Source: Elainella saxicola E1
GTDB lineage: Bacteria; Cyanobacteriota; Cyanobacteriia; Elainellales; Elainellaceae
Direction of reading: 5' to 3'
Assembly (NCBI GenBank): GCA_002796835.1
Contig: LUGL01000016.1
Location: forward strand, 1 to 64,000
DNA: 64,000 bases
Shown here: piece by piece, positions 35,019-44,913 of the stretch
Numbering within the stretch: position 1 is the stretch's first letter
Layout: each line of letters begins with the position of its first letter
The notes under the pieces: model-generated
What the model was told of the DNA's origin: nothing
The model's input: only the letters and a program-made list of their open reading frames with translations
Database searches by the model: none
Program-made: the position numbers and the translations under genes

Positions 35019-36011
35019 ATGATTCATTTGAACCTATTTCCTTGTGCTCAAACCTTGCGATCGCCCCGTTGGTCTGCTGGTCAGTTGAGTTTGCGACGTT
35101 CTGCTGCGATCTTCACCAGTGGATTCACTCTGGCCTGGAGTCTGGTCGCGAACCCTGCTTTGGCTGATCCTTTTCGATCCAATAATCCGCATCAAATTGG
35201 CGATCAAACCGAGCAGGCCTTCAAAATGATGTTTGAGCAAGGAGACTATGTGCAGGCCGCTCAAATTTTGCAAACCGCAGAAACGAATGAGCCTTTGGCC
35301 TATGCTATGAAAGCTGCATTGGCTTATATCGACAAGAATTGGGATGTGATGGGAGAAAATGCCCGCTTAACCCGCGAAACGGCTGAGCAGCTTCTCACGA
35401 CTGACCCGCTGCGAGGCCACCTCTATGTTGCTGCTGGCCAATTTCTGGAAGGAGCCTATACCCTTTCCACTCAAGGGACTGTGCGGGCCACTCCAGCCCT
35501 TCTCGGCAAATTACAGCAGGTGTTTGACAATTTAGAAGCCGCTGAAAAAATCGATCCCCAAGATCCTGAGTTGAATTTGATGAAGGGCTATATGGATTTG
35601 ATGCTGGCAGTCAACTTGCCGTTTTCCAATCCCGATCAGGCGATCGATCGACTACAGACTTATGCTTCTCCGGATTATCTAGCCCAACGCGGGATTGCAA
35701 TTGCCTACCGAGATCTGGATAAACCCGATCAGGCCCTGGTTGCGGTTGATAGTGCAATTCAACAAACGCCCAACAATCCAGAACTCTACTATCTCAAAGC
35801 CCAAATTTTGAGAAAGCAGGGCAAAGAGCAAGAAAGTTTGAGATTTTTTCGGCAAGCCTTAGCGAAACAGAGTCAACTGCCCAGCAATCTGGCCTATCAA
35901 ATTGCCTGGGAACAATGCCGCACCGTGAATCAAGTCCGAAATCGCGATCGGGATTGTTCGGTAGTGGCACAGCGGCGATTACAAGAGCCTGATACTCAAG
36001 TCGAAGAGTAG
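35019..36011 (+). CDS. Secreted TPR-repeat protein (Sll0314/Alr1548-like)
   Basis: 330 aa. A basic N-terminus and hydrophobic stretch ending near PALADPF suggest a signal peptide of about 50 residues. The mature part has several TPR-like helix pairs (TEQAFKMMFEQGDYVQAAQIL, then NPELYYLKAQILRKQGKEQE near the end). I associate it with the cyanobacterial Sll0314/Alr1548 TPR family from memory. Role unknown, probably a periplasmic or thylakoid-lumen adaptor. The start ATG lacks a clear ribosome site. Confidence 0.75.
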   Translation: MIHLNLFPCAQTLRSPRWSAGQLSLRRSAAIFTSGFTLAWSLVANPALADPFRSNNPHQIGDQTEQAFKMMFEQGDYVQAAQILQTAETNEPLAYAMKAALAYIDKNWDVMGENARLTRETAEQLLTTDPLRGHLYVAAGQFLEGAYTLSTQGTVRATPALLGKLQQVFDNLEAAEKIDPQDPELNLMKGYMDLMLAVNLPFSNPDQAIDRLQTYASPDYLAQRGIAIAYRDLDKPDQALVAVDSAIQQTPNNPELYYLKAQILRKQGKEQESLRFFRQALAKQSQLPSNLAYQIAWEQCRTVNQVRNRDRDCSVVAQRRLQEPDTQVEE

Positions 36012-36100
36012 AAGCTTGAAGAGTAGAACACCGAAGATCTGGAGTGCAAGAGGCTTAATCTTGATCGATTGACCTTTTCTTGATTCATATCTTGTTTCAT

Positions 36101-36131
36101 AAAAAAGTGGGCGGGAGAAAAACCTGCCCAC
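36101..36131 (-). terminator. Rho-independent terminator of the secreted Cys-rich protein gene
   Basis: On the minus strand GTGGGCAGG pairs with CCCGCCCAC and is followed by TTTTTT. It is placed 43 bp after the stop of the minus-strand gene. Confidence 0.75.
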
Positions 36132-36173
36132 ATCGCAATGAATTTTCAAAGATCTCTAGTTCAAAATATCTGA

Positions 36174-36848
36174 TTACCACAACGCCGGAACACTACGGGA
36201 TGGTGTAGTTGGGGCGGGTGTGACAGGTGCAGGAGTTTCGTTGAGGAAAGGCTGGGATTGAGTGGATTGGGAAGAGCTTTCTCCACCGGGAAGAGGTTGT
36301 AACGGAATTTCCTGACCTTCTGGAATAAAGCTGGGCAGCACTTGCCTTGGACGACTGCTGGCAGCAATGCAGGTGGTCATCATTTCTGTGGTTGAGAAGG
36401 TTTTAACCTGATTGGCTAAACCAACGACACAGTTTGAGAAGCGCAATGGCAATAGGCTACGACGGCAGTAATCTAACACATCAAGAGCCTGAGTCCCGTC
36501 CGTGCTAATGCCAGTAATCCCGACCACACAGCTTGCTAACTCAACCGGACGACGAACTCGCCGACAGCCTGACAACGCATCTGCTGCTGCGATCTCGGTT
36601 TCTGCATCAATCGTGGTTACGCAAGATGACAAAGCTTGGGGATAGAGAGCACCTGCACAGGCCGCTGCTGCATCATCTGCTGACAAACCTGTACTTAACA
36701 ATCCTGCGGCACAAGCGTCGTAGTCTTTAACAGAGCTGCGGTAAGGGGGAGGATTGTAGTAAGTCGCTGCTGCAACGGGAATGGGCAAAGCTGCCAAAAG
36801 GCAACTGCCAATCAGGGTAGGAATAAGAGCGATTTGAGTAATTTTCAT
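36174..36848 (-). CDS. Hypothetical secreted protein with repeated Cys pairs
   Basis: 224 aa from ATG 36848 (MKITQIALIPTLIGSCLLAA), which gives a good signal peptide ending near VAAA. The mature part has four repeats of about 35 residues, each with a pattern like CAAGLLSTGLSADDAAAACA or SCVTTI..ALSGCRR, so Cys residues alternate regularly and may be disulfide-bonded. The C-terminus is Pro/Ser/Gln-rich. Family not recognised; likely a cyanobacterial periplasmic protein. Confidence 0.72.
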   Translation of the reverse strand: MKITQIALIPTLIGSCLLAALPIPVAAATYYNPPPYRSSVKDYDACAAGLLSTGLSADDAAAACAGALYPQALSSCVTTIDAETEIAAADALSGCRRVRRPVELASCVVGITGISTDGTQALDVLDYCRRSLLPLRFSNCVVGLANQVKTFSTTEMMTTCIAASSRPRQVLPSFIPEGQEIPLQPLPGGESSSQSTQSQPFLNETPAPVTPAPTTPSRSVPALW

Positions 36849-37339
36849 TCTGCAATCGAGCTGAGGCGATCGCACATTAGAAGTATGCATGGTTAAATCA
36901 CGAGCACGTCAACGAGGGCTTGAAACGGCAGTGAGATCACTACCTTCAGCGGCAAGATCTGGGCTGATTCTCTCATACTTACCCGAATCTGCCACTATGT
37001 ATAACTCAAAACTTAAGTTCTGCCTAGCAAAAGGCAAAGTTCATTGGTTTATCCCGATGCCATCGTACCCAGTTGGATTCGCCAAACTGAAACATGAATA
37101 GGGCGATCCTTACATGCAATAATACTTCTAGAAGATCTGTAAACATGGCGTTTACTCGATTGCTTCGGTCATTACGATCGAGCCGAGTTTGCGGCGTGCC
37201 TACTCTCGAAGCCGGAATTGAAATTTGTTTGTCATCTCATAAAAAATCGGCAAACTTAAAAAATTTTGAGTGTAGAGTAGTGATTCTTAAAACTTCTTTT
37301 CACTTAAACCACTCTCAAATTCCTACCTCTGCTTAGATC
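36849..37339. other. Intergenic region upstream of petC
   Basis: Divergent control region of the secreted protein and petC-petA. The ORFs at 36889 and 37094 have no recognisable domain or ribosome site and are rejected. The last 80 bp before petC are AT-rich and probably hold its promoter. No clear -35/-10 pair stands out. Confidence 0.4.
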
Positions 37340-37882
37340 ATGGCTCAACTTTCTGGAACTCCTGATGTCCCTGATTTGGGGCGACGCCAATTCATGAACC
37401 TGTTGACCTTTGGTGCGGTGACAGGAACTGCCTTAGGCGCGCTCTATCCGATCGTGAAGTATTTCATTCCTCCCTCTAGCGGGGGAGCGGGTGGCGGTGT
37501 TACAGCCAAGGACGCGTTGGGTAATGACATCGTCGTCAAAGATTTTCTGGCAAGCCACAAAACAGGCGAGCGCGTTTTGGCACAAGGTTTGAAAGGCGAC
37601 CCAACCTACATTGTGATTGAGAACTCCGGCGAGATTGCGGACTATGGTCTCAATGCCATTTGCACTCACCTGGGCTGTGTTGTGCCCTGGAATGCGAGCG
37701 AAAACAAATTTATTTGTCCCTGCCATGGCTCTCAGTACAACAGCCAGGGTAAGGTCGTACGCGGTCCTGCTCCGCTGTCTTTGGCGCTCGCTCATGCAAG
37801 TGTCACCGAAAATGACAAGATTTCCTTCACACCTTGGACTGAAACCGATTTTCGTACAGGCGACGATCCCTGGTGGGCGTAA
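37340..37882 (+). CDS. petC: Cytochrome b6f Rieske iron-sulfur protein PetC
   Basis: 180 aa. An N-terminal twin-Arg-like stretch ([17 protein letters not shown]) and single TM anchor are followed by the soluble domain with the [2Fe-2S] motifs [10 protein letters not shown] and CPCHGSQYN. It transfers electrons from plastoquinol to cytochrome f in thylakoids. It is followed by petA 77 bp downstream, the standard cyanobacterial petCA operon. Confidence 0.97.
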   Translation: MAQLSGTPDVPDLGRRQFMNLLTFGAVTGTALGALYPIVKYFIPPSSGGAGGGVTAKDALGNDIVVKDFLASHKTGERVLAQGLKGDPTYIVIENSGEIADYGLNAICTHLGCVVPWNASENKFICPCHGSQYNSQGKVVRGPAPLSLALAHASVTENDKISFTPWTETDFRTGDDPWWA

Positions 37883-37959
37883 TGCTCTAAGTTGCGCGAT
37901 CGACCGCGCATTTGTCTTGCTTCCTGTCCGCATCCTTTGTTACTGAACATCCGTTAACA

Positions 37960-38946
37960 ATGAAGTCTACTGTTTGGTCTATTCGATTTCCCCAAGGCGG
38001 CACCTTATTTAAACGGGCGCTTGTTCTGGTCGCTGCGATCGCGATCTGGATCACCACTGATCTAGCCTTGCCCCAAACTGCAAACGCCTATCCTTTCTGG
38101 GCTCAACAAAACTACGAGAGTCCGCGTGAAGCCACCGGACGGATCGTCTGTGCCAACTGCCACTTGGCAGCTAAGCCAGTTGAAATTGAAGTGCCGCAAG
38201 CCGTTCTGCCGGATACCGTTTTTAAGGCAGTGGTGAAAATTCCTTATGACACTCAGGTTCAGCAAGTCCTGGGTAATGGGGAAAAAGGCCCTCTGAATGT
38301 GGGAGCTGTGCTGATGCTGCCAGAGGGTTTTAAAATCGCACCTGACGATCGGATTCCAGAAGAGCTGAAGGAAGAGGTGGGTCCCAGCTACTTGTTCCAA
38401 CCCTATAGCGAAACCAAAGATAACGTTGTGATCGTTGGACCGTTACCAGGCGATCAGTATCAGGAAATTGTTTTCCCAGTGCTCTCCCCCGATCCAAACG
38501 CCGATAAATCGATTCATTTTGGTAAATACCAAATGCACCTGGGTGGTAACCGGGGACGCGGACAGGTTTATCCGACTGGCGAAAAGAGCAACAACGGTGT
38601 GTTTAATGCTTCTGTAGCTGGAACGATCGCATCGATCGCCAAAGCAGATGATGGTAGCTACGAAGTCAGCATTCAGCCCGAATCTGGCAGCGCAGTTGTC
38701 GAGAAAATTCCAGCTGGCCCTGAACTGATTGTTTCGGAAGGTCAAGAGGTTGCTGCGGGTGCTGCGTTGACCTCCAATCCTAACGTCGGTGGCTTTGGTC
38801 AAAAAGATGCTGAGATTGTGTTGCAAAGTCCCAATCGCATCAAAGGGCTGGTTGCTTTCTTAGCTGCGGTCACGCTTTCTCAAATCATGCTGGTTTTGAA
38901 GAAGAAGCAAGTTGAGCGGGTTCAAGCGGCTGAAATGACTTTCTAA
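37960..38946 (+). CDS. petA: Cytochrome f (apocytochrome f) PetA
   Basis: 328 aa from ATG 37960; the track start 16 codons earlier lacks family support. The signal peptide ends at ANA, so the mature protein begins YPFWAQQNY and its N-terminal Tyr amine is the axial haem ligand. Haem attaches covalently at CANCH. A C-terminal TM helix ([16 protein letters not shown]) anchors it with a short basic tail. It accepts electrons from PetC and passes them to plastocyanin or cytochrome c6. Confidence 0.97.
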   Translation: MKSTVWSIRFPQGGTLFKRALVLVAAIAIWITTDLALPQTANAYPFWAQQNYESPREATGRIVCANCHLAAKPVEIEVPQAVLPDTVFKAVVKIPYDTQVQQVLGNGEKGPLNVGAVLMLPEGFKIAPDDRIPEELKEEVGPSYLFQPYSETKDNVVIVGPLPGDQYQEIVFPVLSPDPNADKSIHFGKYQMHLGGNRGRGQVYPTGEKSNNGVFNASVAGTIASIAKADDGSYEVSIQPESGSAVVEKIPAGPELIVSEGQEVAAGAALTSNPNVGGFGQKDAEIVLQSPNRIKGLVAFLAAVTLSQIMLVLKKKQVERVQAAEMTF

Positions 38947-38993
38947 TTCACTCAGTCCTGCTCCCATTCGAAGAATTCAGTTTAAAAAAGATA

Positions 38994-39024
38994 GAAGACA
39001 CTCCATCTCTCGGAGTGTCTTTTG
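38994..39024 (+). terminator. Terminator of petCA
   Basis: AGACACTCC and GGAGTGTCT form a perfect 9-bp stem with a 7-nt loop, followed by TTTT. Confidence 0.85.
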
Positions 39025-39331
39025 CTATGGACCCTTGCATGAGGAAATTATATTCTCTGCTGACTAAAAAACAACCTGAATCAAGTAAAGAATTGTGCAA
39101 GCCAGTGAAATAGGCTGGGAATATTATCTTTAGGCCCTAATTTCGGTATCTGTATGCCAGATGTGTCAAAGATAACCCTGAAATTGCCTCAGTGGACCGG
39201 AATAACTCTAAAGGGGAAGATCATCCTCTTGTAAACCTAGATATCTCCTCTGTGCAAAAGCTATGCAGGCTTGAAAACAGACAGGTCAAAAGAGGTTGCA
39301 ATATGAGGAATCCAAATGGAGCATGGTACGC
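39025..39331. other. Intergenic region upstream of the pentapeptide-repeat gene
   Basis: No gene or strong repeat seen. GGAG near 39318 gives the ribosome site for the ATG at 39332. Confidence 0.4.
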
Positions 39332-40378
39332 ATGGCAGATCAGGAGCATGTAACGGTACTCAAACGGGGAGTGGCAATCTGGAACGATTGGCGACAACAT
39401 CATACCCATGTGAATCCCAATCTCAGTCAAATTAATCTGGAGCAAATTAGTTTACGTGAAATCTGCCTAACCCAAGCCGATTTACAAGAAGCACACCTCT
39501 CACAAATTGATTGCTGCATGGCAAATTTTAGCCGTGCTGATTTGCGGCGTGCCCATCTGGACGCTGTTACTTTGTATACCGCTAATCTGGAAGAAGCTGA
39601 TTTACGTGGGGCAAGTTTGATCGAGACTGATCTGCGAGAGGCCAATTTACAAGGAACCGATCTTCGCTATGCCAATCTTTCCCATTCATTGCTTTGCACC
39701 GCCAACTTAAAGCACAGCAATCTCCGAGAAGCGACCTTAAAGGAAGCCAATCTCAGTTATGCCTCCTTGTGCTACGTCGATGGCTGTTTAGCGGATTTAA
39801 GGGGAGCGCTGATGGAACATGCCGATTTGCGGTTTGCCCGACTTTACACTGCCAATTTGAGTCAGGCCAACCTGTATGCTGCCGACTTCCATCAGGCTGA
39901 CTTGCGAGAAGCCACATTCAGTCAGTCCAATTTGCGGGAGGCTAATTTCCGAGAAGCCGATCTTTGCATGGCTGTCTTTTGTGTTGCCAACATGATTGGT
40001 ACCACCATGTACAAGGCAAATTTGACACGCGCGAATTTGAGCATGGCCAATCTCTGCATGTCTAATATGAGCCATGCAATCTTAGAACGATCGATCTTGA
40101 TTGGCGCGAATTTGATTGGGTCTAATCTGCAGGGGAGCAACCTCATAGAAGCCAACTTAGCAGAGGCCGATCTGCGAGAATCCGCTCTGCGGGGAGCCAA
40201 TCTGCAAGGGGCTAATTTATCTCGCGTCAACTTTGGCATGGCTAATTTATCAGGAGCCAATCTCGGAGGGGCTGATTTAAGCTATGCCCATCTCCGCCAA
40301 GCCAACCTCTGGGAGGCTAATTTGGAAGGAGCCTGCTTGACAGGGGCAGTCATGCCAGATGGTGAGGTCTATGAGTAG
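39332..40378 (+). CDS. Pentapeptide-repeat protein
   Basis: 348 aa. After ~40 residues (VLKRGVAIWNDWRQHH) the rest is nearly continuous A(D/N)Lxx repeats, for example ADLRGASLIETDLREANLQG, about 60 units in all, which should fold as a right-handed quadrilateral beta-helix. Several repeats contain Cys or Met at outward positions (SLLCTANL, NLCMSNM). Start 39332 is chosen because GGAG lies 10 bp upstream; 39323 has it too close. No secretion signal. Function unknown; such proteins are abundant in cyanobacteria. Confidence 0.88.
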   Translation: MADQEHVTVLKRGVAIWNDWRQHHTHVNPNLSQINLEQISLREICLTQADLQEAHLSQIDCCMANFSRADLRRAHLDAVTLYTANLEEADLRGASLIETDLREANLQGTDLRYANLSHSLLCTANLKHSNLREATLKEANLSYASLCYVDGCLADLRGALMEHADLRFARLYTANLSQANLYAADFHQADLREATFSQSNLREANFREADLCMAVFCVANMIGTTMYKANLTRANLSMANLCMSNMSHAILERSILIGANLIGSNLQGSNLIEANLAEADLRESALRGANLQGANLSRVNFGMANLSGANLGGADLSYAHLRQANLWEANLEGACLTGAVMPDGEVYE

Positions 40379-40558
40379 TGGCCTGTCCGTTGTAAAGGTG
40401 CATTAAGCAACAGAAATTACATCAAACAGAATTTCTTGTGGGGTGGACATCTTGTCTGCCTGGACAGTTCAAGGAACCGCTGCCCATGATGAACTCCATA
40501 ATCTTAAGCGAAAGATGAGATCACAAGTGCGGCGTTGAACCTTGGTGCTGCCCTAGAT

Positions 40559-41782
40559 CTATCGCACCTGAATCTTAGCCAATGACACCCCTGTGTAGTA
40601 GTGGAGCAGAATTTGCTGATAATTCCAATTCTGTTGGGCTAACCGATAGGCTCCGTACTGGCTCAAGCCGACCCCATGACCATTCCCACTGCCTGTGATG
40701 CGGAAGCGAGCCGGATTGGAAGACACACTGCCAATACTAGCCACCTGATTTTGGTCAGCATCGATCGAAAATAAGGTACTTCTCAAACCGAGTCGATCGC
40801 GCACGTCTTCACCTTCGACCGTCATTGAGCCAGCCGTGCCTTGAATATTGAGAGCACCAACTCGGCCATTGTCATGACGTTGAACTGAAATTGCAGAAAT
40901 TGTGCCGTCATACCCTAACTCGTCACCCAATTGACTAGCTGTTAAGGTGATGGGATCCCATTGACATTGAGGAAAATCCCGATCAGGACTTTCAACGGCT
41001 CGCAGATAAGGTAAAGGGCTTGACCAAACATCTTCCACATTTTCCGTATACCCCCCGGCACAGGAGTGAAAGACGGCATTAATAATTTGGCCACTGTACG
41101 TTAAAACCTGACCTGCTGTTGCATCGACCGCTGCCCGAGTGCTAGGGGCTTCCTTTTCCAGCCCTCCATAAACTTGCCAAGCCGTGGTGTCACCGACATC
41201 AAAAATGGCGTTACTGCTGTGTTGCCGCTGGTATAAGGCATAGGAACGGGCTGCGACTGCTTGAGATTTTAAAGCCTCTAAGCTCCAGCTGGCTGGCATT
41301 TCAGCACCGACCACGCTGTAGAGATACTGTTCCAAATCGACATAGTTAATTGCTGTGATGCCGCCATCAGTGGGCACAACCAGCGTCCGACCGCGATACC
41401 ACCGATCGTCAATAAATACATAGCCATCCTCACTCGTTGGCTCTACCCAAAGCTGACTTGTTTCGAGCTGATTGACCATGACCTTGCCGTCTTTCGCCTC
41501 AGCCACGACTGCATTCATGGCCGGAATTTGAGCTAAGGTCTGACCGGAGCCATCGCGCAGAACCGCTTCAGTCGATCCGCCAACCTTGACTGAACCAACA
41601 TCCTGTTCGATCGCCACGCGCAACTCCAGCGCTGCCCAAGCAGGTGCGATCGCCCATAACCAAAATAAGAACGTTAGCCATCCAGTTTTTTTACCGAAGT
41701 GCAGCATCAGCCGCATGACCTGCTGAAATCGAGAGACACGACCAACCTGTGCGTCTCCAGCAGTGCGGAAATGATCTGTCAT
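40559..41782 (-). CDS. SpoIID/LytB-domain protein
   Basis: 407 aa from ATG 41782 (GAGGAG 8 bp upstream). A hydrophobic segment (TGWLTFLFWLWAIAPAWA) near residue 35-52 is a signal anchor. The rest is a SpoIID/LytB domain: NYVDLEQYLYSVVGAEMPASW, LKSQAVAARSYAL, and C-terminal GSGNGHGVGLSQYGAYRLA. SpoIID proteins are lytic transglycosylases that cleave denuded glycan strands. A cell-wall remodelling role is inferred. Confidence 0.88.
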   Translation of the reverse strand: MTDHFRTAGDAQVGRVSRFQQVMRLMLHFGKKTGWLTFLFWLWAIAPAWAALELRVAIEQDVGSVKVGGSTEAVLRDGSGQTLAQIPAMNAVVAEAKDGKVMVNQLETSQLWVEPTSEDGYVFIDDRWYRGRTLVVPTDGGITAINYVDLEQYLYSVVGAEMPASWSLEALKSQAVAARSYALYQRQHSSNAIFDVGDTTAWQVYGGLEKEAPSTRAAVDATAGQVLTYSGQIINAVFHSCAGGYTENVEDVWSSPLPYLRAVESPDRDFPQCQWDPITLTASQLGDELGYDGTISAISVQRHDNGRVGALNIQGTAGSMTVEGEDVRDRLGLRSTLFSIDADQNQVASIGSVSSNPARFRITGSGNGHGVGLSQYGAYRLAQQNWNYQQILLHYYTGVSLAKIQVR

Positions 41783-42114
41783 GTTGGTAAGCTCCTCACA
41801 CTGGCAAAATTGCAATCGAAAAAGTTTTATTGGGCAAGTATTTAACGATCAAGGAATGCTTAAAGTTGAATCAAACAGGTTTCCAATTGCCAACTTTGCA
41901 TAATATTAAGCTAATTTTCAGATGCTTAGGGAAAAAGCACCAGTCAACTCAATATTTTTTGACGAAAATTTATTTCACAATGGATTTTTCCCTGCCAAAG
42001 TCAGGTATGCCCATGGGATGGAGATAGCAGTCCCAGGGAAAGAGATCATCCCCTGCCGAGTTATGTCAGTATAGTTGGATGAGAAATTGCCCTAGCATTT
42101 AGGCGAGTTGCCCC
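41783..42114. other. Intergenic region between SpoIID gene and rnz
   Basis: The ORF at 41830 has no recognisable feature. A GC-rich segment with CCCATGGG and repeated CCCxGGGA near 42010-42050 may form a weak hairpin. No clear promoter. Confidence 0.35.
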
Positions 42115-43071
42115 TTGCAAATCACATTTTTAGGAACCAGTTCTGGTGTGCCAACCAGAGCACGAAATGTTTCCAGCGTTGCCCTGCGATTACCTCAACG
42201 AGCAGAAATCTGGCTATTTGACTGCGGGGAAGGAACCCAGCATCAAATTCTGCGCAGCGATCTCAAAGTTAGCCAAATTACGCGAATCTTCATCACCCAC
42301 ATGCATGGCGATCATATTTATGGTCTGATGGGGTTGTTGGCGAGCTGTGGATTAGCGGGAAATCCGAGCCGCATTGATATTTATGGGCCACCTAAATTAG
42401 AGGAATATCTGAAAGCTTGCAGCCGCTATTCTCAGACTCATTTTTCTTATCCGGTCAAGGTCCACACCGTCAAGCCAGGGTTGGTTTTTGAGGATGAGGA
42501 CTTTATGGTGGATTGTCAGCCTTTAACCCATCGAGTTCCGGCGTTTGGCTATCGGGTGGCTGAGAAAGATAAACCAGGCCGATTTGATGTGGAGCGGGCG
42601 ATCGCCCTCGGAATTCCGGCTGGCCCAATCTATGGCCAGTTGAAACGGGGAGAGGTGATTACCTTGCCCGATGGACGGGTGATTAATGGCGCAAACCTCT
42701 GTGGGGAAACGCAAATTGGCCGTAAGTTCGTCTACTGCACCGATACGATTTTTTGCGATAGTGCTGTGGAATTGGCTCATGATGCAGATGTCTTGGTGCA
42801 CGAAGCCACCTTTGCTCATCAGGATGCTGAACTGGCCTATCAGCGGCTCCATTCAACTTCCACCATGGCAGCTCAGGTTGCCTTAAGTGGTCAAGTGAAA
42901 CAGTTGATCATGACTCACTTTAGTCCACGCTATGCTCCGGGAAATGCGATCGGACTAGATGATTTGCTGGCCGAGGCAAGAGCCATTTTCCCAAACACCA
43001 TCATGGCTTATGACTTCTTGACTCACGAAATTCCACGTCGTCACTCTGAGGCGTTAGCGGCTGTTTCTTAG
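42115..43071 (+). CDS. rnz: Ribonuclease Z (tRNase Z)
   Basis: 318 aa, beginning with TTG 42115. [14 protein letters not shown] is the exact family N-terminus, so the non-ATG start is accepted despite a weak ribosome site. The metallo-beta-lactamase motif is [10 protein letters not shown], with further ligands near CTDTIFCDS and MTHFSPRY. It cleaves the 3' trailer of pre-tRNAs. Confidence 0.94.
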   Translation: MQITFLGTSSGVPTRARNVSSVALRLPQRAEIWLFDCGEGTQHQILRSDLKVSQITRIFITHMHGDHIYGLMGLLASCGLAGNPSRIDIYGPPKLEEYLKACSRYSQTHFSYPVKVHTVKPGLVFEDEDFMVDCQPLTHRVPAFGYRVAEKDKPGRFDVERAIALGIPAGPIYGQLKRGEVITLPDGRVINGANLCGETQIGRKFVYCTDTIFCDSAVELAHDADVLVHEATFAHQDAELAYQRLHSTSTMAAQVALSGQVKQLIMTHFSPRYAPGNAIGLDDLLAEARAIFPNTIMAYDFLTHEIPRRHSEALAAVS

Positions 43072-43161
43072 GCAAAGGAATTCAAATAAACATTGGGCGA
43101 CTAAGTTCATTAGAAAGGGAGAGAGTATAATCTTGTCGATCAACGGCTAAAAATAATCGCT

Positions 43162-43800
43162 TTGCCTGTTTTGACCCTCGACTTTCCTCTCTTTCTGCGA
43201 ACCTTCAAGGTGAATGTGGCTGCTCCAACCCAACTGATGTGGGCGCTAATTGGTCTAATTCTGACGATTGGCGGCACCCTACTGGAAGCTTTTATTACCA
43301 GTCCTCCCTGGAACTGGGGACAACATGGTCTTCAAGCCTACTCATTGGGAGTAAACTGCCAAATCGCCGCAGTGCTCTTAGCTGGCTGTTTGGGAGGCCG
43401 GAATGCGGCTGCGATTTCCCAAATTGCCTATCTAATTTTGGGGCTCACTTGGTTCAATGTTTTTACGTTAGGGGGTGGGGTTGAATATGTATATCGCCCT
43501 AATTTTGGCTACCTGCTAGGCTTTGTACCGGGCGCTTGGATTTGTGGTTGGTTGGCATTTCGGTTTCCAGTCCGACTTGAGTATTTAGCGTTGAGTTGTT
43601 TAATGGGTCTTGCCACGATCCACACAGCAGGCATTAGCTATATTTTGCTGGCCCATGCGGTTAAATGGCCGGGGTTTGCTGGATTGTCCATTCCAGAGAC
43701 CCTATCGACTTGGTCGATCGAACCGCTTCCAGGTCAGTTGGTTCTGGTTTGCGCCGTCACAGTTTTGGCATCGCTTTTGCGACGTTTGATGCTTTACTGA
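43162..43800 (+). CDS. bioY: Biotin transporter S-component BioY
   Basis: 212 aa with about six TM segments. BioY signatures include LQAYSLGVNCQIAAVLLAG and GFVPGAWICGWLAFR. It imports biotin, alone or with an ECF ATPase/transmembrane module. The start is TTG 43162 or a nearby non-ATG codon; no ATG fits. It lies 56 bp upstream of lspA and may be co-transcribed with it. Confidence 0.85.
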   Translation: MPVLTLDFPLFLRTFKVNVAAPTQLMWALIGLILTIGGTLLEAFITSPPWNWGQHGLQAYSLGVNCQIAAVLLAGCLGGRNAAAISQIAYLILGLTWFNVFTLGGGVEYVYRPNFGYLLGFVPGAWICGWLAFRFPVRLEYLALSCLMGLATIHTAGISYILLAHAVKWPGFAGLSIPETLSTWSIEPLPGQLVLVCAVTVLASLLRRLMLY

Positions 43801-43856
43801 GGGATGGAGACTGCATACAGCTATGGGCTTACTCGCCCCGTTTTTATTGTGTGACT

Positions 43857-44342
43857 ATGATCTTGAAAAATCGCCTTTTTTGGGTTGCTGCCTGTGTAGG
43901 TCTCATTGCTGATCAGGTCACAAAATTTTGGATCATGCACAGCTTTGAGCTGAATCAAACTTTGCCGCTATGGGAAGGGGTTTTTCACCTCACCTATGTG
44001 ACGAACAAAGGCGCTGCATTTAGTTTGTTCAGCGAACGAGGAGAATGGCTGCGCTGGCTCTCGCTGGTTGTCAGTTTAGGTTTGGTTGTGCTGGCTCTGT
44101 TCTCTCGGATGAACCGCTGGGAACAAATTGGCTATGGCTGCATCTTGGCAGGCGCACTGGGGAATGGCATCGATCGCTTTTTGTTTGGGGAAGTCGTCGA
44201 TTTCTTAGATTTCCGGTTGATCCGCTTCCCCGTTTTTAACTTAGCTGATGTCTCGATCAACGTTGGAATCATTTGTTTACTGATTGCGGCTTTTGTCCAC
44301 CCTGCCTCAGCGAATGGCAATAGCAAGCGTCCTCCTGGTTAA
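43857..44342 (+). CDS. lspA: Lipoprotein signal peptidase LspA
   Basis: 161 aa with four TM helices. The catalytic Asp residues are in GNGIDRFLFG and FNLADVSIN, and the conserved TKGAAFSLF-like loop (TNKGAAFS) is present. It cleaves prolipoprotein signal peptides after diacylglyceryl transfer; NrtA and Ycf48 here carry lipoboxes. Start ATG 43857 fits the family. GTG 43851 is a possible alternative. Confidence 0.94.
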   Translation: MILKNRLFWVAACVGLIADQVTKFWIMHSFELNQTLPLWEGVFHLTYVTNKGAAFSLFSERGEWLRWLSLVVSLGLVVLALFSRMNRWEQIGYGCILAGALGNGIDRFLFGEVVDFLDFRLIRFPVFNLADVSINVGIICLLIAAFVHPASANGNSKRPPG

Positions 44343-44496
44343 GAAAGCGGTGGATCAGTAGACAGGACAATTGGGCTGAGTGATCTCTCGATGGGAAGCG
44401 ATCTCTCAATTACGAAGTGTCACTATATGTCATAATCTTTAACAGAGTTTCTAATAATTGCTGCCCCAAGTTTTGTAGTGTGGCTCAGTACCTCTC

Positions 44497-44832
44497 ATGA
44501 CTACGGACTCTCTCGATCCAAAAACGCTCGATCGGTACGAATGCAAGACTTGCGGCTATATCTATGAACCTGTCAAAGGGGATGATAGCAACGATATTCC
44601 AGCAGGAGTTGCCTTTGAACAACTGCCAGCAACCTGGCGCTGTCCAGTTTGTGGAGCCCGTAAGACGGCATTTAGTAACCTTGGTCCGGTGGGGAACCCA
44701 TCCGGCTTTAAGGAAAATCTGTCCTACGGTCTCGGCGTTAACACGATGACACCTGGGCAGAAAAATCTTCTCATTTTTGGTGCGTTGGCGCTGGCATTCT
44801 TATTTTTCATTAGTCTATACGGTCTGCATTAA
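44497..44832 (+). CDS. rubA: Membrane-anchored rubredoxin RubA
   Basis: 111 aa. The rubredoxin domain (14-~65) has the Fe ligands in CKTCGY and CPVCGA. A linker and a C-terminal TM helix (NLLIFGALALAFLFFISLY) anchor it to the thylakoid membrane. RubA is needed for photosystem II (and possibly I) assembly. It stands in the conserved order rubA-ycf48-psbEFLJ. Confidence 0.95.
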   Translation: MTTDSLDPKTLDRYECKTCGYIYEPVKGDDSNDIPAGVAFEQLPATWRCPVCGARKTAFSNLGPVGNPSGFKENLSYGLGVNTMTPGQKNLLIFGALALAFLFFISLYGLH

Positions 44833-44913
44833 TTGCTCACTCACATGCAAAAGTGGCTATTCTTGCGGCTGGGTTTCATGCGATTTAGTTAGTTGGTATC
44901 TCATAAGGATTCG

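Noticed and set aside
36889-37336. Two ORFs (70 and 80 aa) between the secreted protein gene and petC
   Set aside because: No ribosome site, no family features, and they occupy the expected petCA promoter region.
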